DNA of 42,281 nucleotides from Desulfobacterales bacterium (GTDB lineage Bacteria; Desulfobacterota; Desulfobacteria; Desulfobacterales; SpSt-501): contig JALOOU010000015.1 in assembly GCA_025454255.1 (NCBI GenBank), positions 1-42,281 of the forward strand, given 5' to 3'. Shown one piece after another: positions 9,652 to 18,030 of this stretch. Numbering within the stretch: the stretch's first letter is position 1; each line of letters opens with the position of its first letter. The notes beneath the pieces are model-generated. The model was not told where the DNA came from, made no database searches, and saw only the letters and a list, made by a program, of their open reading frames with translations. Both the position numbers and the translations under genes were made by a program.

Positions 9652-9734
9652 ACCCGTGCGTCCGGCTGCAGCCGGCAAACCGGGCGCAGGGCAGGGCATC
9701 CGGCATGGCGCGGCGCGGCAGCGGTGCCCAGGGC

Positions 9735-9748
9735 GTCAATTATCTGAC
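9735..9748. promoter_or_regulatory. FleQ-box-like dyad
   Basis: GTCAATTATCTGAC matches the FleQ consensus form GTCAA-N4-TTGAC with one mismatch. It lies between the divergent sigma-54-type promoters, about 85 bases from the minus one and 160 from the plus one. Confidence 0.5.
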
Positions 9749-9908
9749 CCAACGGCATAACATGAAGGACCCATGATGGCGCCCCCCGGCAGCATGCGCT
9801 CCGGTGATCGGCTCCTATTCAGTGCCCATCCGGAAATGGGGGATTCTGGTTAAGCGCGCCTCGGGCGGGCGTTTTTGGGAACAGAGGCGCGCCTCTTTGA
9901 GCCTGATC

Positions 9909-9924
9909 TGGCATGCGGATTGCT
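9909..9924 (+). promoter_or_regulatory. Sigma-54 promoter for the GT2 gene at 10160
   Basis: TGGCATGCGGATTGCT matches both -24 (TGGCA) and -12 (TTGCT) elements with GG-N10-GC spacing. Transcription would begin near 9936. Confidence 0.7.
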
Positions 9925-10032
9925 TCCACCCTGGGGTGGATCGATCTTCCCGCGTGATGGGAATGCATATAAGTGGTTTCAAAACCTCGGATCACGGATG
10001 CGGGCAAGGCGCAGGCCGAATCGAAAGCGCAG

Positions 10033-10087
10033 CAACCTTAATAGGTTGTGAGCAGGTTCGAGAGGCCTGCAATCCCGCCATGGCGGG
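10033..10087 (+). other. Two hairpins in the predicted leader of the GT2 gene
   Basis: CAACCT-TAAT-AGGTTG at 10033-10048 is a perfect 6-bp stem with a 4-base loop. CCCGCCATGGCGGG at 10074-10087 is a perfect 14-base palindrome. Both lie between the predicted transcription start near 9936 and the ATG at 10160. Function unknown. Confidence 0.5.
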
Positions 10088-10159
10088 ACCCCCAGCCGTC
10101 AGACGGGGTCATGAAAGCACTTTTAAGACAATCAAGAGATCTCCTGCACAGAGCAGCCT

Positions 10160-10936
10160 ATGATCAGCAACCGCGGCCCCATCGGTTCGGAAACGACAGC
10201 GGCGGCCTCCCGCAGCTTTGTCATCCCCGTATTGGATTTCTCGCCCCACAGCCCTTACAACATCGCTTCTCTGCTGCAGGATCTGCAGGGTGTGCCCGGC
10301 GAGGTGATCTGCATCTTCAACTCCCGGAAGGTCTTCGAGGAACTCCAGCACCACCCGCGCATCGACAAGTTCTGCTTCAACAAGCTGAATGCGGGGGTCA
10401 GCCGCTCCTGGAACATGGGCATCAACCTGGCCGAGGGGCGGGCGGTTTTCATCATGAACGCCGACCTGCACGTCTCGCCGGCGGCCATCGACCAGCTCGA
10501 GGGGTATCTCTTCAACCTGCCGAGCGCCGTCGTCGTGGGGCCGCAGGGGTCGCATCTGGATTTCCGCAACCTGCGCATCGTGCGCTACTTCGAAAAGGGA
10601 CGATTTGCCGAACCGGTGCGGACGCATGACGTCTCGGGCTTCTTCTTCGCCATCCACCGCGAGCGTTTTCTCAAACACCGGCTGCAGTTCGACGTTCAGT
10701 ACAGCCCCTGCTTCATGGAGGAGTGGGACATGGGGCTGCAGGTCATCGAGTCCGAGCTCGCCTGCTACGCGGTGCCGGTGACGGGCTTCGAGCACCACTG
10801 GGGGGTTTCCGGCGCGCGGGAGAATACTCCGATCTCTTATTTCGGACGCCGCGTGTACCGCAACGAGGTGCTGGCCGCCAACCGACAGCGGTTCCTGGAC
10901 AAATGGTTCCCCGAAAAGGGCCAACCTGCGCCATGA
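10160..10936 (+). CDS. GT2-type glycosyltransferase
   Basis: A 258-residue protein. The SFVIPVLDFSP segment near residue 20, KLNAGVSRSWNMGI near 77, and FIMNADLHVSP near 95 (the acidic NAD segment in the DxD position) fit a GT-A fold GT2 enzyme. Later residues include GFFFAIHRERFLKH and the EEWDMGLQVIE segment, a typical acceptor-side acidic region. There is no clear ribosome-binding site before the ATG. The gene overlaps the next one by four bases (ATGA), so the two are probably co-translated. It is expected to add a sugar to a glycan built in this island; donor and acceptor cannot be read from the sequence. Confidence 0.7.
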   Translation: MISNRGPIGSETTAAASRSFVIPVLDFSPHSPYNIASLLQDLQGVPGEVICIFNSRKVFEELQHHPRIDKFCFNKLNAGVSRSWNMGINLAEGRAVFIMNADLHVSPAAIDQLEGYLFNLPSAVVVGPQGSHLDFRNLRIVRYFEKGRFAEPVRTHDVSGFFFAIHRERFLKHRLQFDVQYSPCFMEEWDMGLQVIESELACYAVPVTGFEHHWGVSGARENTPISYFGRRVYRNEVLAANRQRFLDKWFPEKGQPAP

Positions 10937-11913
10937 AGCTTCTGTTTCTGACCCACCCCTACCCGAACTACGTCCCGGATCTTTTGCTGCACGGCCTGCG
11001 GAAATTGCTGGGGCCGGCGGCGGTCGAGCATCCCCGCAAGGAGTGCCTCTACCAGGGTGTTTTAGGGCTTGGCGTCTGCCCGGCCAACCAGCTGTGCCCC
11101 GGATGGTTTCCGCAGGACAACGGGCAGATCGACCGCGACGACATCCCCGCCAAGATTTCTAGCGGCTTCTTCGACTGCATCGTCGCGGACGTTCGCGCCG
11201 CCGGGCAATGGATGCCGCTGTTGGAAAACAGCCGCTCGCCGCTGGCCATCATCGACGGCGAGGACCGCCCGGTGCCGATCCGGCCGGGGCGCTATGTCGT
11301 GTTCCGGCGCGAAACGGCTGGGGCGGACTACAGCATCCCGTTGCCGATGGCCTTGCCCGAGGAGATCTTCAACTGGATCGTCGCCTACGACGATCAGCCG
11401 AAAACCTATTCCATCGGGTTTCTCGGCAGCACCCATGACGGCGAGCGCCACCGGTTCCTCGAGCAGCTGGCTGCCCGCTATCCGGACGCTCTTTTCAGCG
11501 CCTCCGTGGTGCCGTCGGAGAACAACCCGCTTCCGCCGGGAAGGTTCGGCCGCGACGAGTACTACCGCGAACTTCAAAAATGCCGCATCGTGCTCTCGCT
11601 TGCGGGAGCCGGCGGCGACACCTTTCGATTCTGGGAAAACGCCGCCTGCAACGCCGTGCACGCGGCGCAGCAGCTGCCGCTTTTCATTCCGGTGGATTTT
11701 ACGTCCGAGGAGAGCATATTGAAGTTTTCGGGCGTTGAGCAGCTCCAACGCGCAGCCGACCGCGTTTTGGACGGCAGCCTTCCTGCCCGCGAGTTCATCG
11801 CCAACGGCCGTTTGCATCTGCGGCAATATCATTTTACGACCGCGAGGGCCCGCTATTTTCTGGATGGGGTCAAACGAGAATTCGGGGCGCAGGGGACGCG
11901 CCCGTGTCGGTGA
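10933..11913 (+). CDS. Putative exostosin-like or GT-B glycosyltransferase
   Basis: A 326-residue protein. The start is set at ATG 10933, which overlaps the previous stop as ATGA; the upstream in-frame extension only reads through the preceding gene in another frame. The N-terminus KLLFLTHPYPNY looks like the first strand and loop of a GT-B fold. Near residue 215 the sequence CRIVLSLAGAGGDTFRFWE resembles the donor-binding region of exostosin (GT47-like) proteins, where a GDSFR-x-E motif is usual. I do not recognise a precise family, so the activity is inferred. Co-translation with the GT2 gene suggests both act on one glycan. Confidence 0.5.
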   Translation: MKLLFLTHPYPNYVPDLLLHGLRKLLGPAAVEHPRKECLYQGVLGLGVCPANQLCPGWFPQDNGQIDRDDIPAKISSGFFDCIVADVRAAGQWMPLLENSRSPLAIIDGEDRPVPIRPGRYVVFRRETAGADYSIPLPMALPEEIFNWIVAYDDQPKTYSIGFLGSTHDGERHRFLEQLAARYPDALFSASVVPSENNPLPPGRFGRDEYYRELQKCRIVLSLAGAGGDTFRFWENAACNAVHAAQQLPLFIPVDFTSEESILKFSGVEQLQRAADRVLDGSLPAREFIANGRLHLRQYHFTTARARYFLDGVKREFGAQGTRPCR

Positions 11914-11952
11914 TGGGGCCGCGGAGCACCGGCCCCGTTCACGGAAGCGCCT

Positions 11953-12993
11953 TCACCGACGACGTTGCATGTAAATGCGGATTTGAGCGGATTTCCCGAT
12001 ATCGCCGGCGTTTTCATAAGCTTGCGCGCGCTGCAGGACAGCATCTTTTTCGAACCGGCGCACAGCGGCCTCGTAATCGAACCAGCGAGCGGTATCCTCC
12101 GACGGCGGGTGCGCTTTCTGCCCCACGCACAAAAATGACCAGCTCTTCAGCAGCGGACTCAGCTGGATGATGCGCATGCCGCCGACAAGGTCGATGGCGC
12201 GTGCAAGGCTCGCTTGGGTGAACACATGTTTGTGGGTGGGATCCAACCGGATCGTGTCGCACACTTCGTCGTCAGGCACCACCATTCCGATCAGACCTCC
12301 CGGTTTCACGATCCGTTTCCATTCCTGGACGACGTAGTCGAGCTCGTTATCCGCAAACATGGGCAGATGGTCGCCGGATGCGACCACATCCGCAACTGAT
12401 ATTTTCCCGCTGACGCATCCCGCCGTGCCTTTTGAACCGGGCGGAATGAGATCGACCCCGATTGCACCCGGGTGGGTTTTTCGGTTTCCACATCCGACGT
12501 CGATGCCCTTGCCGGTGCAGATCGGCACCAGCGCCAAACGCTCGGGGTGGTGCTCGTCGCGAAGGAAGCGGTTCACCATCGAGCGGGTTTCTACGGTTGC
12601 GTCGATCTGGAATGCAGCCCACCAGTGGGTATTTACCCGGTGCATCAAGCCGAGATGATAATACGCCACCCCCAAACAGGAGTGGAGATCGCAGCGCTCC
12701 GGAAAGGCGGCCAGCGCCGCTTCGAGCGTCAAGGCCGCCTCTCCGAATGCGCCATTCAAAAGCTGGCATACGCCGGCGCGGAAAACGGCTTCCGCGGAGG
12801 CGGTGCAGCGCTGTGCGGTTGCCGCCAGAAACACCTCGCCGGCAAGCTGATGATGGGAATTCGCGGCAAGGGCGTTGGCATAGCGATAAAACGCATCCGG
12901 ATGGCAGCGGGGAGCCTCCACCGCGGCTTGCGCCCCGGCGAAATCGGCGGGGCAGCCGAAATCGAAGGAAAGTGAAAACAGCGGGCTGTTCAT
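11953..12993 (-). CDS. SAM-dependent methyltransferase with N-terminal TPR region
   Basis: A 346-residue protein. Residues about 30-145 are helical TPR-like repeats with AFYRYANALAAN and LHSCLGVAYYHLGLMHRV. Residues about 165-300 form a class I methyltransferase: GIDVGCGNRKTHPGAIGVD is the SAM-binding motif I and following acidic strand, and ELDYVVQEWKRIVKPGGLIG is the motif III to post-motif region. DxGCG is intact. It lies downstream of the bifunctional methyltransferase gene on the same strand, 136 bases away, and probably shares its sigma-54 promoter. It converges with the exostosin-like gene. Sugar or protein methylation in the flagellin-modification pathway is a reasonable guess. Confidence 0.7.
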   Translation of the reverse strand: MNSPLFSLSFDFGCPADFAGAQAAVEAPRCHPDAFYRYANALAANSHHQLAGEVFLAATAQRCTASAEAVFRAGVCQLLNGAFGEAALTLEAALAAFPERCDLHSCLGVAYYHLGLMHRVNTHWWAAFQIDATVETRSMVNRFLRDEHHPERLALVPICTGKGIDVGCGNRKTHPGAIGVDLIPPGSKGTAGCVSGKISVADVVASGDHLPMFADNELDYVVQEWKRIVKPGGLIGMVVPDDEVCDTIRLDPTHKHVFTQASLARAIDLVGGMRIIQLSPLLKSWSFLCVGQKAHPPSEDTARWFDYEAAVRRFEKDAVLQRAQAYENAGDIGKSAQIRIYMQRRR

Positions 12994-13129
12994 CGTCGAC
13001 CTCGATCCCAGAGGAGCCAGATGGCGCTGGTTTGAGCGGACGTCCGCGCGGCGCGCCGCCGGACGGACGCATTGGAACCGGTTTCATAACCCCGTCTAAC
13101 GGCCGGGGGCGGCGGTTTTGAAAGCGGCG

Positions 13130-14314
13130 CTATCGGTCCTCGAACGCGACGATCCCTGAACCGGAGTAGTGCCCCAAATCGGTGAGGTCTTCCTTCGACT
13201 CCGCGATGCCGTCCCAGAAGCGGATCATGGCGGTGTTCAGGTGGATGTCGTCTAAGAAAAGAACGCCCCGGTAGCGGTGGGCTTTCAAATAGTCGTAGAA
13301 CTGCTGTTCGAAGGCGCCGTCGTGGTTGGTGTCCAGCATGATGAAAGGCGACTCCAGCAGGCGGGGGTCCTGCAGGACGTCGCCGATGCGGTATTCGATG
13401 CGCGACAGCTGCTCGGGATATCTGAGCTCCCTGCATGCGACGATGTCGTAGGAGATGACGCGGTTCGACGGGTGGAAGGAGAGCGCCAGAGCGGAGTACC
13501 CCTTGTTGGAGCCGATGTCGAAGAGCGCCGCATGGTCGAAGCAGGTGCTGAGGTGGGCGATCAGCCGGTAGTGCTCGGCGAACTCCGTGTCGCAGAAGTA
13601 CTTCATGTGCTCGGCGTTGGCGACGTGGCGCGAAAGCGGCTGCAGATCGATCCGGCCCACGCTTTCGCGGCTCAAATGGAAGCGCCGGCGCAGCGGGTGG
13701 AGACCGTTGCCGGCGCGGGCGGCTCTCTGCGTGAACTGATCGGCCCGGCAGGCGGCGTAATCGTCGCGGTCGATCAGGAAAGCCCCGTAGGGGCCGACCG
13801 GATAGTTGTAGAGCGCGTATCGTTTGGAAAAGGGTTTGAATTCATCGAAAAACCAGGCCGATCGATGGGTTTCGAAGGGGTTGCCGTAGATCGCGGGCTG
13901 CTTCCAGCTATTTCCGAGGGGGATGAACACCACGAGGTTTTTCGCGGCATGGGCGGCGCATTTGTCCAGAAAGGCCAGGGCCCTCTCCTTGGGGAAGTGT
14001 TCGAGCACGTCGCCGAGGATGATCATGTCGTAGGTGCCCAGGGTGTCCACTAGATCATAGGCGTCGCCGATGAGAATGTGGTTGTAGATGGCACGCTGGT
14101 GGTCCTGGATGTAGGCGCCGAAAACCTCGATGCCGTCGATTCTGACTTTCCAGTCCGCTTTCCGATAGCTCTCGTTCAGCATGACATCGAGCAGGTCCCG
14201 GGCAACGAAGCCCAGCTTGCCGTTTCCAAGGCCGATGTCCAGGATCGAACCCGGCCGCGACTGCATCAGAAAGACGGTGAACGCCTCGATGTGACCATAG
14301 GGGCTTGTCGGCAC
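13130..14314 (-). CDS. Bifunctional protein with two class I methyltransferase domains
   Basis: I place the start at GTG 14314 (394 residues), because GGAAAGGA ends 7 bases before it and a sigma-54-type promoter at 14370-14385 lies inside the longer possible reading frame. Residues about 24-36 (ILDIGLGNGKLG) and about 98 (MIILGDVLEHF) define a first SAM-binding domain. Near residue 253 a second one appears (FDIGSNKGYSALAL, then ISYDIV), followed by FIMLDTNHDG and GVLFLDDIHLN, as in Methyltransf_24/CmcI-like enzymes. The two catalytic cores suggest two methylation steps on the same or consecutive products. The minus-strand order suggests co-transcription with the TPR methyltransferase. Confidence 0.7.
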   Translation of the reverse strand: MPTSPYGHIEAFTVFLMQSRPGSILDIGLGNGKLGFVARDLLDVMLNESYRKADWKVRIDGIEVFGAYIQDHQRAIYNHILIGDAYDLVDTLGTYDMIILGDVLEHFPKERALAFLDKCAAHAAKNLVVFIPLGNSWKQPAIYGNPFETHRSAWFFDEFKPFSKRYALYNYPVGPYGAFLIDRDDYAACRADQFTQRAARAGNGLHPLRRRFHLSRESVGRIDLQPLSRHVANAEHMKYFCDTEFAEHYRLIAHLSTCFDHAALFDIGSNKGYSALALSFHPSNRVISYDIVACRELRYPEQLSRIEYRIGDVLQDPRLLESPFIMLDTNHDGAFEQQFYDYLKAHRYRGVLFLDDIHLNTAMIRFWDGIAESKEDLTDLGHYSGSGIVAFEDR

Positions 14315-14369
14315 GTCTCGATCCTTTCCGGTAGAAGATCGCCTGGCTGGTTGTCGGAAAGGATTGAAC

Positions 14370-14385
14370 AGCAATAACCATGCCT
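14370..14385 (-). promoter_or_regulatory. Sigma-54-type promoter for the methyltransferase operon
   Basis: Minus-strand AGGCATGGTTATTGCT has GG-N10-GC spacing, GGCA at -24 and TTGCT at -12. Transcription would start near 14359, about 45 nt before the GTG at 14314. Confidence 0.65.
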
Positions 14386-14567
14386 TTGTATCGCCCCGGC
14401 AATCACGCGGACGCGGCGCGGGCGGATGCCGGAGGGTGCGGCGCGCGTCCTGCTGCGCCTCGATGCGGGATGCCGCGAGCATCGGACATTAGTTCCCGCC
14501 GGAGCAACAAAGCAGGCTCCGCAGAAGCCTGCCGGCGCCCCCCGGGGCCGCAATATCGCCCGGGGAC

Positions 14568-14581
14568 GTCAAACGCCTGAC
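14568..14581. promoter_or_regulatory. FleQ-box-like dyad
   Basis: GTCAAACGCCTGAC matches GTCAA-N4-TTGAC with one mismatch. It is flanked by an outer GGGAC/GTCCC repeat, is 43 bases upstream of the plus-strand -24 element and lies between the divergent promoters. Confidence 0.5.
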
Positions 14582-14622
14582 GGGTCCCGTCGAAGGAGCG
14601 GGCGCCGAGTTCGATCGCGGGT

Positions 14623-14638
14623 TGGCATTGATATTGCT
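14623..14638 (+). promoter_or_regulatory. Sigma-54 promoter for the GT4 gene
   Basis: TGGCATTGATATTGCT matches the -24/-12 consensus with the correct GG-N10-GC spacing. It precedes the ATG at 14679 by about 40 bases and rules out starts further upstream. Confidence 0.75.
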
Positions 14639-14678
14639 TTGTTGCTCCCGGCATGGATCGGTTGCCGAAGGATCGCCT

Positions 14679-15929
14679 ATGATGAGAAATGCGGAGCGCG
14701 GGGGCGGAGCGTTTTCCGGTGCCACGGCCGGTGAAAGAGAGCGCCGCGACAGCGGCAGCGGGTCGACGCCCGGGGCCGGGCCCGGGCCGTTTCCGGCCGG
14801 GGGGGGGCTTGCCCCGCCGAAGCCCCTCTATCTCGGGCTGGTGGGGGGGGACCACTACGGCTGGGGCGTCTGCAGCCGATACCTGATCCGTGAATTGTCG
14901 CGGCTCACCGACTGCCGGGTCCTGAGCGCGGCCGACGGGAGCGCCCGGAACGGCCATTTGCACGGGGACCTGTTCCAGGCGCTGACCGGCGTCGATTTTT
15001 TCCCGATGTTCGAAGCCGCGCGCGGCTGCAGAAACTTCGGCTACACTTTTTTCGAGAACGAACTCACCGCACACTCGCTGGCGAACGCCGCGCGCTACGA
15101 CCTGGTCCTGGGCGGCTCCACCTGGTGCGTGGAGCGCATGCGGGAGCGGGGGATCCAAAACTGCGAGGTGTTGATCCAGGGCATCGACCCCGAGCTTTTC
15201 TTCCCGTTCGAGGACGGTCCGGAACGGGACCGTTTCGTCATCTTTTCGGGAGGCAAGTTCGAGCTGCGCAAGGGCCAGGACCTCGTGCTCAAGGCCGTCC
15301 GGATCCTGCAGGCAAAATACCCCGACATCTGGCTGGTGAACTGCTGGTACAACATCTGGCCGGAGTCCATGCGCCTGATGGAGCGCTCCCCGCACATTCG
15401 CTTCGATCTGCGCCCCGGCCCCTACCAGGAGCTGATGCAGCGCACCTATGCGTTGAACGGCTTGGACCCATCGCGGATCGTCACCTGCGAGCTGATGCCG
15501 GCAGCGCTCCAGCGCGAGCTCTACCGCTGCACCGACATCGGTGTCTTCCCCAACCGCTGCGAGGGCGGGACCAACCTGGTGTTGATGGAGTACATGGCCT
15601 GCGGCAAGCCTGCGATCGCCTCCTTCACCAGCGGCCACACCGACGTCGTGAACGGCCGCAACGCCCTGCTGCTGACGGAGCTGAGCGACTGGGTGCTCAC
15701 GGGGCCGGACCGGCGGCCCTTCGCCCGCTGGCAGGAGCCGTCGCTGGAGGAGCTGGTGGCATCGATCGAATTCGCCTACCACCACCGGGAACACATAAAG
15801 CGCTTGGGCCAGAGGGCAGGGGAGGAGATGCGGGGGTTCACCTGGACGCACAGCGCCGAGCGCCTGCTCGCGGCGATCAGCGGCAGCTCGCCCAGGGGTG
15901 CGGATCGGCGCCCCCGCCGTTCCGCCTGA
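14679..15929 (+). CDS. GT4-type glycosyltransferase
   Basis: The start is ATG 14679 (416 residues): AAGGAT lies 6 bases before it and the sigma-54 promoter at 14623 excludes earlier starts. A low-complexity Gly/Pro/Ala leader of about 45 residues precedes the catalytic fold (LYLGLVGGDHYGWGVCSRYL). The FSGGKFELRKGQDLVLKA segment (near residue 190) and EGGTNLVLMEYMACGKPAIA (near residue 295) are the typical donor-binding region of GT4 glycosyltransferases, with the EGG-N-x(6)-E arrangement. It ends 53 bases inside the convergent TPR-GT9 gene. A role in flagellin glycan assembly is inferred from promoter type and location. Confidence 0.8.
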   Translation: MMRNAERGGGAFSGATAGERERRDSGSGSTPGAGPGPFPAGGGLAPPKPLYLGLVGGDHYGWGVCSRYLIRELSRLTDCRVLSAADGSARNGHLHGDLFQALTGVDFFPMFEAARGCRNFGYTFFENELTAHSLANAARYDLVLGGSTWCVERMRERGIQNCEVLIQGIDPELFFPFEDGPERDRFVIFSGGKFELRKGQDLVLKAVRILQAKYPDIWLVNCWYNIWPESMRLMERSPHIRFDLRPGPYQELMQRTYALNGLDPSRIVTCELMPAALQRELYRCTDIGVFPNRCEGGTNLVLMEYMACGKPAIASFTSGHTDVVNGRNALLLTELSDWVLTGPDRRPFARWQEPSLEELVASIEFAYHHREHIKRLGQRAGEEMRGFTWTHSAERLLAAISGSSPRGADRRPRRSA

Positions 15930-17535
15930 GCCCTGCGCTTTCGGCTCTTCCGCGCGCGTTGGCCCCCGCCAGATGGATGCGCAGCGCGCGCTCCACGCGC
16001 CGCAGGACCGAGCCCCACTCGCCCGCCCGGTCCTGGCGGAACAGGCGCATCGTCGGGTACCAGGGGCTCTCCGTGCGCCCCAGCAGCCAGCGCCAGTCCG
16101 GGATGAAAGGCAGCAGCACCCATACCGGACGGGCCATGGCGCCGGCCAGGTGCGCCACCGCGGTGTCGACTGAAACCAGCAGGTCGAGAGTTGCCACGGC
16201 GGCGGCCGTGTCCGTGAAGTCCCCGAGCTCCGCATCCAGGTCGTCGATCACGCCGTTGAGACCCAGCTCGCGGAGCTGAGCCGCGGCGGGCCCCTTCTGG
16301 AGCGAAAACAGACGCAGCCCCGGAATGCGGGACAGCCCGGCCAACTCCTGAAGCCGGCAGGAGCGGTTTTTGTCGTTGTGGTGCGCGGGGCGGCCGGCCC
16401 ACACGATGCCCACCTTCAACCCGGGCCCCGCTGTCCGCGCGGCCCAGCGGCGCTGTTTATCGATCTCCGGCCAGATGTAGGGAACCACGCAGGGGATGCT
16501 TTCGGCCGCGGTGCCGGTGATCCGCGGCAGGCTCATCAGGGCGATGTGGGCATCGATGCCGCTGTCGGCCGGCGCCGCATCCGGCCGCGCCCGGACCTCG
16601 TCGACCCCCGGCAGGCCGCGCAAGACATCGACGAGCGGCGCCTGGGTCTCTAATATGACCCGGGCGCAGCGCTGCCTGACCCAGGGCAAATAGCGCACGA
16701 ACTGCAGCGTGTCCCCCAGGCCCTGTTCGTCGTGCACCAGGATCGTCCCGGAGGACAGCGTCTCGCCGCCCCAGCGCGGGCTCGAGCGCCGGAACGGGTA
16801 GAACAAGCGCCACTGATTGAGGTCGTAGCGCGCCTCGAAGTCCTGCCACCCGCGGGCGAAATCCCCGGTGAGAAGCCGCGCATAGGCGCGGTTCCAGCGC
16901 GCCTCGGCGGAACCGGGCTTGAGGCGCAGCGCGAGGCAGAAGCACTCGATCGCCTCGGGGTAGCGCGCCAGGGCCTTGCAGGCCAGGCCTAAATTGTTCC
17001 AGGCCTCGGCATAGCCGGGCTTGAGCCGCAGGGCTTCCTGCAGCGCAGCGGCTGCCGCTTCGGGCTCGCCGACGGCCAGCAGGCTGCTGCCGAGGTTGTA
17101 GTGCCCCTCGGCCAGGTCGGGGCGCAACCGCACCAGCGTTCGAAAGCAATCGATCGCAGCGGGCAGCTCATCCAGGATCCGCAGGGCATTGCCCAGGTTG
17201 TTGCGGGCTTCGCTCAACTCGGGGTCAAACGCCAGCGCCGCGCGGTAGTGGACTACGGCGGACGCGCAATCCCCGGCAGCGCACAGCAGGTCGGCCACGT
17301 GGCAGAGCGCCTGGCTGTTGCCCGGCTGCAGCCTGAGCACGCGCCGGAAGCCGGCGAGCGCCTCCGCCGTCCGGCCCGCGCGTTTGGAAACCAGCGCGAG
17401 GTTGAAATGCGCCTCTGGCAGGAGAGGTTCCATCAGAATCGCTTCGCGGTAGCATGCGGCCGCGGCCGGCAGATCTTGCCGCCCGGTCGCGGCGGGGGCC
17501 AAATCCATTAGGGTTCGGGAGGACGGCGCCTTCAT
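15877..17535 (-). CDS. TPR + GT9-like glycosyltransferase
   Basis: A 552-residue protein from ATG 17535; a GTG at 17595 is an alternative and neither has a good ribosome-binding site. The N-terminal half is TPRs with repeated AHFNLALVSKRAGR-type units. The C-terminal half has EQGLGDTLQFVRYLP, GIVWAGRPAHHNDK, VSVDTAVAHLAG and DWRWLLGRTESPWYP, the same landmarks as each unit of the 1243-residue protein, so it is a third paralogous copy. It follows flaF by at most 90 bases on the same strand and may be read from fliC-operon transcripts. This is a good argument, though not proof, that the protein acts on flagellin. Its 3' end overlaps the GT4 gene by 53 bases. Confidence 0.75.
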   Translation of the reverse strand: MKAPSSRTLMDLAPAATGRQDLPAAAACYREAILMEPLLPEAHFNLALVSKRAGRTAEALAGFRRVLRLQPGNSQALCHVADLLCAAGDCASAVVHYRAALAFDPELSEARNNLGNALRILDELPAAIDCFRTLVRLRPDLAEGHYNLGSSLLAVGEPEAAAAALQEALRLKPGYAEAWNNLGLACKALARYPEAIECFCLALRLKPGSAEARWNRAYARLLTGDFARGWQDFEARYDLNQWRLFYPFRRSSPRWGGETLSSGTILVHDEQGLGDTLQFVRYLPWVRQRCARVILETQAPLVDVLRGLPGVDEVRARPDAAPADSGIDAHIALMSLPRITGTAAESIPCVVPYIWPEIDKQRRWAARTAGPGLKVGIVWAGRPAHHNDKNRSCRLQELAGLSRIPGLRLFSLQKGPAAAQLRELGLNGVIDDLDAELGDFTDTAAAVATLDLLVSVDTAVAHLAGAMARPVWVLLPFIPDWRWLLGRTESPWYPTMRLFRQDRAGEWGSVLRRVERALRIHLAGANARGRAESAGLRRNGGGADPHPWASCR

Positions 17536-17625
17536 CGGGGGTCGGTCGGCTGCCGCCGAAGGAAGAGGCCCGGGCGTCCGGATGGTTGGACGCACGGGCT
17601 CGAGGCGCGGCTGCCGGGCTGATGG

Positions 17626-18030
17626 TCAGGCGGCGGCCGCTTCATCCTGCAGCGAGGCCGCATTGGACCGCAAGCCGGCGGCGATGTTGTGGTTGATGTT
17701 GATGAGGATGGTCAGCTTTTCCGGGGCCGGGTAGGCCATGATCTCGAAAATGCGTTTGTCGATGAAAGCGCTCAGCCGCAGCAGGTCGACTTTGAGCTGG
17801 TGCGGCAGGGGGTTTTCCTCGCGGTCGATTTCGGCCTGAAATATGCTCCACACCCGCTGGTTGAACTTGAGGGCCGCGTTCAGGCGCTCGTCGCCGTCGG
17901 CGCTGCCCCACTGGGTCTGGCACTCTTTCAGCTTTCCGGCGGCTTTGGTCAAAACGGCAGCTTCCGCCTCGCGGCCGCTCATCGTCGTTCGGCAAACCTG
18001 GTCATACGCTTTCAGCGGTGCCTGATACAC
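17626..18030 (-). CDS. flaF: Flagellin synthesis regulator FlaF
   Basis: A 134-residue protein starting at GTG 18030 with a strong AGGAGGT site 7 bases upstream. The landmarks are the family's: APLKAYDQVCRTTMSGREAEAAVL at the N-terminus region (two stretches), NAALKFNQRVWSIFQ and NPLPHQLKVDLLRLSAFIDKR. In alphaproteobacteria FlaF is needed for flagellin translation and secretion and acts against FlbT. The start lies inside the 3' end of flbT (29-base overlap), so expression is coupled. The C-terminal tail (LQDEAAAA) runs about 20 residues past the conserved region. Confidence 0.85.
   Translation of the reverse strand: MYQAPLKAYDQVCRTTMSGREAEAAVLTKAAGKLKECQTQWGSADGDERLNAALKFNQRVWSIFQAEIDREENPLPHQLKVDLLRLSAFIDKRIFEIMAYPAPEKLTILININHNIAAGLRSNAASLQDEAAAA

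Larger units (their letters stand above)
9567..10159. other. 593-base divergent regulatory region
   Basis: No convincing gene is present. The region separates two divergent transcription units and holds a minus-strand sigma-54-type promoter, a FleQ-box-like dyad, a plus-strand sigma-54-type promoter and a leader with two hairpins, each listed separately. The plus leader would be about 225 nt. Confidence 0.7.
14315..14678. other. 364-base divergent regulatory region
   Basis: It carries back-to-back sigma-54-type promoters (minus 14370-14385, plus 14623-14638) with one FleQ-box-like dyad between them. I see no gene; the open frames across it belong to N-terminal over-extensions of the flanking genes. 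Confidence 0.75.

Noticed and set aside
13031..13053. GC-rich inverted repeat between the two minus-strand methyltransferase genes
   Set aside because: No T-run on either side and composition alone makes such repeats likely; not called as a terminator.
14315..14482. 56-residue N-terminal extension of the bifunctional methyltransferase
   Set aside because: It reads through a sigma-54-type promoter and has basic, non-conserved sequence; GTG 14314 has the ribosome-binding site.
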